From positions 1,178,001 through 1,242,000 of the forward strand of contig NW_026515428.1 in NCBI RefSeq assembly GCF_014898815.1: 64,000 nucleotides of DNA. Reading direction: 5' to 3'. The notes beneath the pieces are model-generated. The model saw nothing but the letters and a program-made list of their open reading frames with translations. It was not told where the DNA came from and did not search any database. Position 1 is the stretch's first letter, and each line of letters starts with the position of its first letter. This document shows positions 1 through 11,500 of the stretch, piece by piece. The DNA comes from Panonychus citri. Lineage: Eukaryota > Arthropoda > Arachnida > Trombidiformes > Tetranychidae. The translations under genes and the position numbers were made by a program.

Positions 1-211
1 CTGCATATTTAACCTTTCATTAGATTAATGATAAACTGATTGATTTGTTAATTGTTTATTGACCATTTAACCTGTTAATCTTTGTATGATTTTGATTATT
101 AATAATATTTACAATCGATTGGAAGTACACAGATTTAATTATTATTACAATTGGTTCAATGATAATAGTTTATCTTAATACTAATAATCTTATTGTTTAA
201 TTGTTATCTAG

Positions 212-3200
212 CTGGTGAATTTTCATCATTTGGACATCTTAATATGTCCGTTGACAATTTATCAATTGAGGAAGGTCCAGTTTACATCGTTCGTGACCTA
301 AGGCCATCTACGACTTATATTTGCTCCGTTAAGTCGGAAAACGATGTTGGCCTCAGTAAACCATCAAATACAGTTGAATTTACTACAGAAGAACAAGGTA
401 ATTATAATTAATTGTTACTCCATTATAACTAACAATTAGCCAACATAATGAATATCTTGATGTCGATTTGAATAATTAATAAGCTAGACAAACAATTAAC
501 TGAATCCAACAATTGAAAATATAATATTTACATTAAGAAAGAGCTAAAGTCTAATGATAACTTAACTATTAAAATTAATTCTAACAATTTAATTGGTAAT
601 TTATAGCTCCAGAAGGACCTCCATTAAATTTAAAGGCAAAACCAATTGATTCAAGATCTGCCAAAGTTACTTGGAGTGTAAGTTATATCGTTTTGTATTA
701 TCAACTGAATTGACATTTAAGATAAATTTAAATTGTGACAATTAAAATTGCTCAAGTTAATCATTATTGTTATTATTATTTCAGCCTCCAGCTCGGAAAC
801 TTTGGAATGGTAAATTGAAAGGCTATTATATTGGCTATAAAGTGACAGGTTCTGATGAACAATATCTTTACAAAACCCTTGAGATAATCAATAAGGAAGA
901 TGAAAAATTGAATGAAGTTACATTAAGTTCATTGAAACCCTTTACCACCTATGATGTGATTGTTCAAGTTTACAATTCAATGGGAACTGGACCAAGGTCA
1001 GATCCAATTACCGTGACAACTTTTGAAGATGGTAAATTGATTTCTTTCCATTATTGTTAACAATTGATAAATTAAATTAAATCAAATCAAATCAAAACTA
1101 ATCACAAACTGAAAATCTTTCCCAAATCACAAAATTCAATTGAATTCAAAATCAGTTTTCAAATGTTTTAATCAATCAATCAATTGAGTAATCAAAGATT
1201 CAGACTCTTTTAATTGTAATTAGCTAATCGATCGATTTATATATTTGGTATTGTTATTAATTGCTAACCATTTAGTACAAAATTTATTTACCTTAAAGGA
1301 AACGACAATTATTTCCGATTGTGGTTAATTGTGGCGGAAGTTAATTTCATTGCTAATGTTTATCGTTAACATTGTACTGAAAGAGTAACTTTTAATTTCC
1401 TCATTTGAACTTTATTTTTACCTTTACATATTTACATGAGTAAATCAATAATTATCTGACTAATTAACAGCTTATTTATTAATATAAAGTGGTAGTGATA
1501 ATTTAAGTTAATTAATATCCTTGTTAAGAGTCATTTAGATTGCGATTTTCATAGGTTTCCTTACATTCACTTGTACATTGATTATAAGGTTTACGATTTG
1601 ATTCATTAAACCTACAATCATCATTACCTTTGACACTAATGATCATTGTATTGATTAATTTTCTTTTCTCTTTCCTTTTTTTTTCATTGATTGTTGTTTA
1701 ATTACTTGCGACAATTAACTAATAGTGCCTAGTAAAGAACCTAATTTTGTGGCTTGCTCAATAATATCATCTGAAAGCATATCTGTGACTTGGGAGCCTC
1801 CACCAGTATCAACAATTAACGGACTATTACTTGGCTATAAGATAATTTATCGACCTCTTGGAGGTAAATTGTCAGCAATTAAATTAATTGCTTATGTGAT
1901 TAACTTTTTTTTTCTTTCTTTTTTTATATACATTAGGTGATGTTAATAGAATGAAAAAGGAAACAACAACCGAAAGTGAAATTATTCTGAAAAATTTACT
2001 CAAACACACGAATTATTCAATTGAAGTGGTTCCTTTTACTCGTAAAGGTGAAGGAATCGCTTCTAAGGTCACTTATTGTCGAACTGCTGATGATGGTAAG
2101 TTAATTGTAAATTGTAACTAAATTGTATCAGAAAATTAATCTATAACATTGTTAATTACTCTCTCTCTCTCTTTTCTAATTCAAGCTTAAGTTTTTAGTT
2201 TACTTTTTGTAGTTTCCATTAAGTTAACTACAATTAAGTAAATCAATTTGATGAAAAAGATAAAAACATTTCTTGTTTCTATTGAGAATTAAATTTAATT
2301 AGTTTAATTAGTCTCTCCTTTTTTTATAAGCTTCTAAATTTAATTTCAATCAACTTTCAGGCTTCGAGATTTGGATCCTTTTATTTTTATCGAAAAAAAG
2401 TTCTAACACTTAGTGACATCTATTCGACGAGGAGAGAGTTTATTATTTATTGATTTTTCTTTTTCTTTTCTTTCCCATGTAATAATTTAGTTCCTGGACC
2501 ACCAGCAGCAATTAAGGTAATCATTTCATCAGGTGATTCGTTAATTGTTACTTGGAAAGATCCAGTTGATCGTAATGGAATCATCACCAAGTACGCTGTC
2601 TATTGGAGAGAATTGAACAATAATCGGACTAAATCTTCGGTAACGGTTCCTAAGAGTCGAACGACCACTTTATTGTCGACCCGTTACCGATGGCCTGAAC
2701 CTTCACCTCAGTATAAGATAACCAGTTTGAAAGGATTCGTGGCCTATGAAATTTGGGTAACCGCTTTTACGAGGAAAGGGGAAGGTGAATCGACATCTCG
2801 AGTAACCCAAATACCGATTGAAAATGGTAAATAAACTTTATTACACACAAATCGATTAGTTCAAAATGAAATTTGAAAATAATTCTATCATGGATTCTTT
2901 CCAGTTCCTGCGAAAATATTGGAATGGAATGAAACTTTCACCATTAACGGTGCGGAAGTTACACCGTTAGTTTTAGGCTGCCATTCGGTTGGACTTGAAC
3001 CTCTCCAACGAACCTGGTCAAGAGATTCGTAAGTAATCATTACACTGTGATAACTTAATTTCCTCTCAGATAATCTGATAGAGATTCAAATAACTAAGAG
3101 AAAACTTTGATTTGCTATTAGCTACTTATTTCTAATGTTATAATTTGTCTTTCTTTCCAATATATCACCTTGATTGATGATGATTGACCATTTTACCGAA

Positions 3201-6200
3201 AAATTGACCTCAAGTAGTGAAGAAAATCTTAACATTGAAGCTGATGGAAGTTTATTGATCTCTGAAATTCCAGAAGAAACAAGTAACTTTACCTGTTATG
3301 TTTCCAATGATTTTGGAAATGATTTCGTTGTTTATCACCTTGACCGAGGTAAACAATATAAAGATCGAAGATTATTATATCATTTTTCTCATATTATTCT
3401 GTTTGCTTTCTTTGCAACAAATTATCATTTCTGCTTTTCCAAGCTAATAATTTAATCTCTAACAATTTTCTTTCCTTTGGTCATCTTTCTCTCTCTCTCT
3501 CTATACATCCAATGATTCCCATGATTCATTCGTTTGGACATCAGAAAGTGGTATGTGGTCTTTTACTTGTATTCTCCATGATATATTAGTTATTTTCATA
3601 TAAATAGATCACATTTATTTTCTCTCATTTTATATTATCAACCAGAAGAAAATCTAATACAATTATCCAATAGAATCTGAAACATTCACCTAATCCTTTA
3701 TATTGATAGAACTTTTTTTCTTTCAACTTTCATTTTACTCCAAACACTTTATTCATTTTTCTTCAAGTACTAAATGATATTAGATTTTTTTCCTCTACGA
3801 AATCAGAGAATCATAATTTCGACCACTAATTAAAATGAATTAAATGTTGATCTTAATTTCTACAGTCTCAGCAACCGATAAAACTTTAAAGGTTAAGGTA
3901 ATTTCGACAAGTCATACATCAGCTCAAATATCATTCTATCGAGAACCAATGGTTACCAAAGATTCGGTTAAAGGTATGTACAAGTATCGAGAATAATTCG
4001 AGCTTGCATTCTGTTATTTAGAAATACAAGAAGAAGAAAAAATCGAAAAGATTTATCTAATCATGAAACAATTAAGAACATTATTCTAATCTAATCTTTT
4101 CTCTCTTTTTCTTTGGTAATATCGATTAGCAGATTTTGAGCTTAACTATCGTATTATTGGTTGGAATGTTCATGATTGGCAGATTAAACCTATTTTTCGA
4201 GTTCCCTCTGGAAATCATTCTGTTTTATTGGATAATCTTTTATGTGGAACTTTATACAAATTATTCATGACCGATTTAACAACAGGAACCAAAAGTGATA
4301 CCCTTACCTTTCAAACTCAAGGATCAGGTAATTATTTGGAAGATTGGTGAACTTATCGATCTTATTTCCATCTAATTTGTTCTGATTATTAAATTTTTCT
4401 TTACTTTCTCTTCCCAACTTGTTTAGCTCCAATTGCTCCTAAAAAGGAGGATATTATCAAGGTAGTTAGTAATTCATCAATATTCATCTATCCAAGTGCT
4501 TGGGATCAAACTCTCGGTTGTCCAATTACAAAGATGCTTATTGAGTATCGATCCTCATCTCATCATACCTGGAAAATGGTTTCAACTCCAAGTCTTCCCA
4601 ATGAATCTGAACCGATTCAGATTCACAATTTGATTCCAAAATCCATCTATTCAATTCGTATTACTGCTCAAACCCGAGGATCACCTTCAACCATGGCTGA
4701 ATATGATGTTCGATTAGGTCTTGAAGAAAAGGAACTTTTTACCTTTGGTTCGGGTTTTCAACGTGGCCTGTTACTTGATACCACTACTTTGGTATCGATT
4801 TTATCATCTCTGGTTGTTCTGGTTACCGGTTGTTTTGCAATCGCTTGTCTAATTGTTTATAAGAAACATTCAATTGGCCTTTCAGCTAAACCAAAATCGT
4901 CTCATTATCGTCGTCAAAGTTCAACCTCATGTGCACCAAGTTCAAATGAAGGTGATGCCAGTGGTAGTGATAAACGATCCTCTGGCCTTCGATCAGATCA
5001 TACAAGTTCAGACCTTTTAATTAAAAAGAATCAATCACTTTCAAGTATCCAATCGGTTAAAGAACCTTCAGTAATTTCGTCCAAAAAAGTTCCCGCGATC
5101 AAAGCGATCAAAGGTAATTCATCAAACAATTCAATCAATGGTGCAGGTAACGCATCCGGAACGGGTTCAAATGGAGGTAGTGGCCTGGGTTCTACTCCTG
5201 GAATTGGAGTAATTGGTGGAAATATAAATAACCCCTCTGCTGTTAAACTTGACCCATCTCGTGGTCCACCTTATCCACCTAAATCACCAATTCGCGGTCG
5301 ACTACCTCAGGTCAGAATACCGACCAAACAGCTGGAAGAAATTGAGAAAGATTTGTCCAACGAGTACGACGAAATTACACCTTATGCCACCTTCCGTTTG
5401 CATGGCGGCGATGAAGGTAATCCCGAGGAAGAGTTTAAAACTTTCAGTGTTCACATCGGAGAACCGGGCTACATGTACAAAGCGACCGTCGATGCTGCAC
5501 CGACAACCTCACGAGATTACAAGACCTGCGGCTCATCTAAAAGTCGTGATGGTTACTTGTTTGGTGGCTTAATGGCTACTCAAAGTGTAACCTCTGGTTC
5601 ATCGGCTCAAGATGAACTTTTATACGCCTATGAATATGGGCGCCGTTATCAGCTTAATCATCCAGGTCCAATGTATTATGATGATGATGAAGATCAAGAT
5701 GATACACTTGATGATACACCAACTGATCCAGGGATTAGACAATTTACTAAATCACCGCCAAAACCTAATGAAAAACGCCAAGCCGCCTGTCTAACGCCGG
5801 GATTACCTTCAACCGATTCATCTGATGGTACCACTGGTGCGGATGGTGATGATGTTTCAAGTGATTCTTGCTCATCGGCCGATTCAAGTTGTGTCACCCC
5901 AATTAATCCTGCTCATCTATTACAACATGCTCAAGGTGGATTATCCTACCTTAATCGTGATAATAATAACACTAATCATCCTCATACTCATCATCATAAT
6001 TTACGTTCATCATCATATCACAATAGTAATAAAATTAATCCAAATAATCAACTGCCATCTAATGAAAGTAAATCAACTGATAAAATGATTACACCAACAG
6101 ATGAGATGAGCTCCTTTAAAATTGGATTATCTTCAGATGAAGACGATTCACCTTTGACCGGTGGGATCAGTAAACGGCCTTCCCACCACCGACGGCAACA

Positions 6201-6455
6201 TTTATCAACCTCTTCCTCCGTGGTTTCGGCCAGTTCATCAACAACACCCGTTTCAATTTCCGCCTCAGCATCTAATCAAATTGCTCCAGTTTTACCAAGA
6301 CATCGTAATCAAGGTAATGCGATTGATAAACAATTGTGATTTTCCGTCAACAATTAACTAATCATTTATCCTTTTCTTTGGCAGGTCGACCTCATCGTAT
6401 ACGCAATAAAAGGCAATTACGTTCAAAATCAAAATCGGACGAGATTGAATGTTAA
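212..6455 (+). CDS. Dscam: Dscam-type immunoglobulin-superfamily receptor, 3' part (12 exons, 5' end outside the window)
   Basis: Homophilic adhesion receptor of the neuronal surface by family. Exons: 212-397, 607-677, 785-1031, 1726-1863, 1937-2095, 2491-2826, 2905-3028, 3215-3348, 3866-3973, 4133-4327, 4427-6313, 6385-6455. All have GT-AG borders and compatible phases, giving 1217 aa. Domain order is the end of one FN3, three more FN3 (607-1031, 1726-2095, 2491-2826), one Ig domain (2905-3348, with Cys in GCHSV and in FTCYVSND), two FN3 (3866-4327 and from 4427), a membrane helix at about 4783-4870, then a tail of roughly 500 aa rich in Ser, Gly and His. FN3x4-Ig-FN3x2-TM is the C-terminal architecture of Dscam. 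The tail has a proline-rich stretch (PPYPPKSP), tyrosine motifs and an acidic run. The last FN3, helix and nearly all of the tail share one 1.9-kb exon. The N-terminal Ig domains lie left of the window. Dscam paralogues are common in arthropods, so which one this is remains open. Confidence 0.9.
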
Positions 6456-7700
6456 CTAATCACAATTAACAAATTATCATCTTTTACCCTCTTCTTTTTT
6501 TTCAATCTAATTAGTGCCTTCCCTTGATCATTGGTGGTTACAATCAAATTGACTCAGGAAATTTAATTCAATTGGATTGAAAAATTAAGGATAATTCAAT
6601 TCACTTGTCGATTAACTTGAGATCATTAATTGTGCTCTTAATGTTAGGATTTGATTCAGTGATTAAATATTCTTGATTAGTTTTCTTTGACTTTAATCAC
6701 TTACAGGGGTTATTAATTTTAATAACAATTTTCTTATAATTAATTGTATCAAATTTAGTTGGACTGTTAATTGATTGAAGACAATTTAAATTTCTGTAAA
6801 AATTGAAAAGAAACACTTACGATATTGATTAATTAATTAATATTATTCTAATCAGAAAGTAATGGATTTTAATCTAATCAAATTGTTCAACTAATTATAG
6901 AATCAATTTCTATCCATTTTGAACAATTAACAACGAATCAACGTTGAACAAAATAACAATTAATTTTAATCACCACAAATAATGGTTACAATTACAGTCA
7001 CTATCATCATCATCTAATCAATTAATTGTTTACAATTACTAGTCATTCATACTAATCAAAAAATTTACCTTTGATCAGCAAGTTTACGTTAATTGCTTTT
7101 TATCAGCCAAAATTGTCTACAACAATTAACTAAATCACTGAATCAAATTTAATTCTCATTTGTGGTCTCAATGCTTTCTAGTGTTTTTTTAACAATTAAC
7201 TTCAGCAACAATTTAACAGCCAACTCAATTGAACCTGTTGACCATTAATTGCAGAAATCAAATTTTCACAATTAACAAATTTTTGTACATAACAATTAAC
7301 TGTCACCTCTTGATTGCCGCCATGTTTTTAATTGAGTTACAAATGTAAATTCAAATTGTACCAACTTTTTTTTTTGTCACAATTGATTTAATCACAATTG
7401 ATATCTACTTACACTTAAACTGTTTCTACTTGTAAACAATTAACTCTTAATTGTAACAAACCTTTTCCCTTTTACCCACAAATCAATTTCTCACATTTCC
7501 AATTGTTAATCAACAATTAACTTTGGCGTTTTGTTTTGTTTTTGTAATATGTATTCACTTTGTGTACAAATTTTTACTAGTAATTTACCAAGAAAAGTTT
7601 TGTTTAATTTTTAATTATAATCAAACAACAAATTGATTAAAATGAAACTAATATGAAATAAAAATTTAGGAAACAATTAACAATTAACAAATTAATAATA
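6456..7700 (+). other. Probable 3' UTR of the Dscam-type gene
   Basis: No ORF of note follows the stop at 6453-6455. The sequence is AT-rich and carries eight exact AACAATTAAC decamers, all on the sense strand (6349, just before the last exon, then 6922, 7121, 7191, 7291, 7435, 7512, 7672), with no exact reverse complement seen here. An AATAAA at 7657-7662 is a plausible polyadenylation signal, which would give a 3' UTR of about 1.2 kb. The extent is inferred. Confidence 0.45.
7657..7662 (+). promoter_or_regulatory. Candidate polyadenylation signal AATAAA
   Basis: Exact AATAAA about 1.2 kb after the Dscam-type stop codon and before the CELF gene. AT-rich DNA yields such hexamers by chance, so this is only positional support. 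Confidence 0.3.
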
Positions 7701-8570
7701 ACAACAACAAAAACAATAATAATAAAAATTAACAACTTTGATAAATTGTATCAAATTAAATTGAAACTTAAACAAATTAATGGACTCAAATGTATAAATA
7801 ATTTAACTTGATTAAGTGTGGACAAGAAAAGTAAACAAACAAAGAAACCAAATTAAGCTGATTAACTTTCACTAAAAAGTAATTTGATTTTCAGTCCAGC
7901 GGTAATTAAGAAAATGGTTGTTGATTGTTGTTGATTGTTGTTGATTCCTGATTCCTTGACTTTGAACCTGTTGGTGTCTTTGGATTATGATTGAAATGAT
8001 GTGAGTTCAGAAATGATTAACCAGCAAAAGTATCAACGATGAACAATTAGTGACTGATTGTCAAGGCTTAAACCATAATCAAATAGACTGATAACAATTT
8101 ATCAGCTTATTATCTGATCGGTAGCACGGTGATTATCAGTTTTTTTTTTGCTTTCTCTCTACACAGTTTATGGGATAGAGAGAGAGACAGAGAGAGACAG
8201 AAAAATATCAAGTACTTTTCCTTAACAATTAATAGTTACAATCAAGAGAAAGAAAGAAAAAATCAACGAGAATAATTAGTTTTTCTTTGATTTCTTGTTG
8301 CTCTTTTCAGAATAATCATCATTATCTTTCTTTTCTGGTATTTGTTTTTCTTCTTTCGCTGGTTTATTTGATCTTCCATCTTCTTCATCTTCTTTCTCCT
8401 CAGTGATTGTGATTAACTATTTCCCATTGGATTAATCATTTTAGATCGGTAATCTCATCAGAAAACTTTATTTCCTTTCCTGTAGTTTAATTGTTTCTTG
8501 ATTTGTAAACTTTTACCACTTTGTGAATCTGTTGATTGTTGTTGGTGAGATTTTAAATTGCCAAAGGATA
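7701..8570 (+). other. Intergenic sequence and probable 5' UTR of the CELF gene
   Basis: Contains a short TTGTTGATTG tandem repeat (7917-7945), a GA-rich patch (8176-8200) and a pyrimidine-rich segment (8279-8400). No ORF is supported. The pyrimidine-rich part just upstream of the CELF start is probably leader sequence. Confidence 0.3.
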
Positions 8571-11500
8571 ATGGATGAAGAATCTGAATCCCTTGGTGTT
8601 AATCATGTTCAAAGTAAACTTGCCAAGCTTGAAAATTTAGCTGATACGCTGTCGGGAACAACGAACACCTCAACGAACATTGGATCAACATTATCAGGTA
8701 CAGTTAATTAATCTGCCGAAATTCAGTAAGTGATCATCTTAAATCATATTTGTTTTTCCAATGTTACAGGTTCAAAGAGTACGAGTGGTGATGGTGGGGA
8801 AGTTGAGGATAATGGTGATCATCATGATGATGATCTAGTTAAAATTGATAACAATAATCATCATGAATCAGTGACAAGTGAGTGTTCCGATGAATCGATG
8901 GTTAATGAAGATGAATCCATTCCGATTGATGGTACAATAGGTGAAAATGGTGATCGTAAACCTGAACTTAACTCGATTAAAATGTTTGTTGGTCAAATTC
9001 CAAGAGATTGGACAGAATATGAGTGCCGTGAATTACTTTCAGAGTTTGGTGAGATTTACAGTCTCCATGTACTTCGAGATAAAAAGACAAGTATCTCCAG
9101 AGGTTGTTGCTTTATCACCTATTATTCAAGGAAATCAGCATTAGAGGCTCAAAATGCTCTTCACAATATCCGAACACTTCCAGGGGTAAGTAGATGAGAA
9201 CTCAAAATATAATTGAATCAATCTGAAAATGAGAATGAATGAGAAACAAAATTAATTGACAGCAATTAATATTCACTAAAATCATACGACACAAAACCCA
9301 AACATTACCATAAATATAATATAATCTAAACACTCACAATCAAAGAGAAATCAAAACAAGTAGATTGAGTAAAATTAATACAAACACAAGATTAATCAAG
9401 AGATGATAATCTTAATCACAATCTAGATTAATAACGATGACATGAGATTATCACCAAAGGATAATGTCTAAATATTTAAACATAATCTCCTTTATGGTTA
9501 ATTGAATTGTTTTCATTTGTCTATAAGATAAACAATTGAAATTGTTGAATGAAAACAAATCACAATCTAAAAACATACCAACACCACTTAGGTTGAGAAT
9601 AGAAGAGATTAAATTACCTTAATTGGCGAAAATAAAATGAAACGAGTGTGAAGAACAAGAATGTAAACAAATAAAACCGGTAACTTTAATTGTTTTAGAA
9701 AACAATCCAATATAGATGTTACTAGTTCTCGTGGAATAAAAAAAAAATGGAAAACGAAGAAAAAGAGAAAAATATAACTGTTACATTTGTCTCTCATTGA
9801 TTCGAGGTAAATTGAACTTATAGGTGACGCCAGTTCAAGTTTGAAATCTTAAAAAGTGTTTCCCTTTCCGGTTGAAACAACAAGCCTTTGTTTTCTAAAC
9901 GGGAACCGTTGAAGGTTATCATCATCAGATTGAGCATGATAATAGGATACATGGTTGTTATTAAGTAACAGGTAAATTTGGGTTAGTCCACAAGCACGAT
10001 AGTTATCCAAGATTTCGGTGTTTTTACCATTTATAACAAGATCTGCTGATTCTGGGCTCATCTCGTCATAAACAGCACAGACTTCGTTTATAATGAACAA
10101 TAACATTTCACTTTCAACCAGGTCAAAACGAAACTTTTTTGTAATTAGAAGATCGATCCGATAGTGATCACCTAAATCGGTAACCTTATAGTCTAAGATT
10201 TCAGTCACAGGTTGACCATTGGCTCCACAAATCATTACTTTCACAAGATTATACACGAGATTGAAAGTCTTAGTCATGAAAAAGAATACTGGATAATTTT
10301 CACGAGAATTTAAATTACTCATTTTTAGGAGATTAGAAAACAAAAAAGAATTTAATTGTAATTAATGAAAAAGATAATTTATTTGGAGAAAAAGAAGAAA
10401 AAATGAAACGAGTGAAGAACAAGAATGTAAACAAATAAACCGGTAACTTTAATTCTTTTAGAAAAAAATCCAATAGATGTCACTAGTTCCGTGGAATAAA
10501 AAAAAAATGGAAAACGAAGAAAAGAGAAAAATAACTGTTACTTTTCTCTCTCATTGACTCGAGGTAAATTGAACTGTTCAGTTTATCTTTTCCTTTCTCT
10601 TCACAATTGTAAAACTTGATATTCTTTAGTGATTAATGTTAATCCAATAATTCGCTTTCTTGTTGTTTGTCATTTTCTTCGTTTTTTCATCATCTTTCCT
10701 TTTTCATTTTTCTGTGTTCTTTATATTAACTGTTTTTCTTTCTTCTTCATTTTAATCTGCATCTTTGTGAGAAAAGAACAAAAGTGATTAGATTTTTTTT
10801 CTTCTTCTCATTGATTGTTGCCATTTTCTTTTCTTTCTAATTACCTTTGTAATTTCTTAATTTCTTAATTTAGAATATTTTGCAATTATTGTTATTCTCC
10901 AATTTAGTGTGTCTATTCTTCCTTTTTCCTTTTTCTATTCTATTCTCTGCCTTTTGTTTCTTCGTGTGTGTGTTTAATTTTCTCTCTCTCTCTTTGTGTG
11001 CGTGTCTACGTTTTTATAATTTTCTTTTCTATTCTTATATATTATTATATATATAATTTAATATACGGTAAATAAACTGAGAAAAATTCTGTCTTAATGG
11101 TGGATTGTACAAGTAAAAATATTATTCTACTTGTACAGATGAACCATCCCATCCAAATGAAACCAGCGGATAGTGAGAATCGTAAAGTGAAAACCCGACG
11201 ACCCACAATGGTAACATCAAATTCGTACGCTGGTAGTTTAGCTGGAGTAACGGCTGCCACCTCATGGCCTATTAAAAGTGCAGCCGCTGCAGCAGCGGCA
11301 GCGGCAACACCAATTCCAGCGGAAACTTTAATAACCAATCCTTACGTTGCTTTGGTTGTGGCAGCGGCTGCAGCACAACAGCAGCAACAACAGCAACAGC
11401 AACAGCAACAACAAGCACAGGTACAGGCACAAGTGGTTGCTCATCAACAACAACAACAAGCCCAACAACAGCAAAAAGTTCAAGCTCAAAAACAGTCACA

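Noticed and set aside
5249..6361. Several other-frame ORFs over the Dscam tail exon
   Set aside because: Overlap the long real exon whose frame continues across introns with correct phases.
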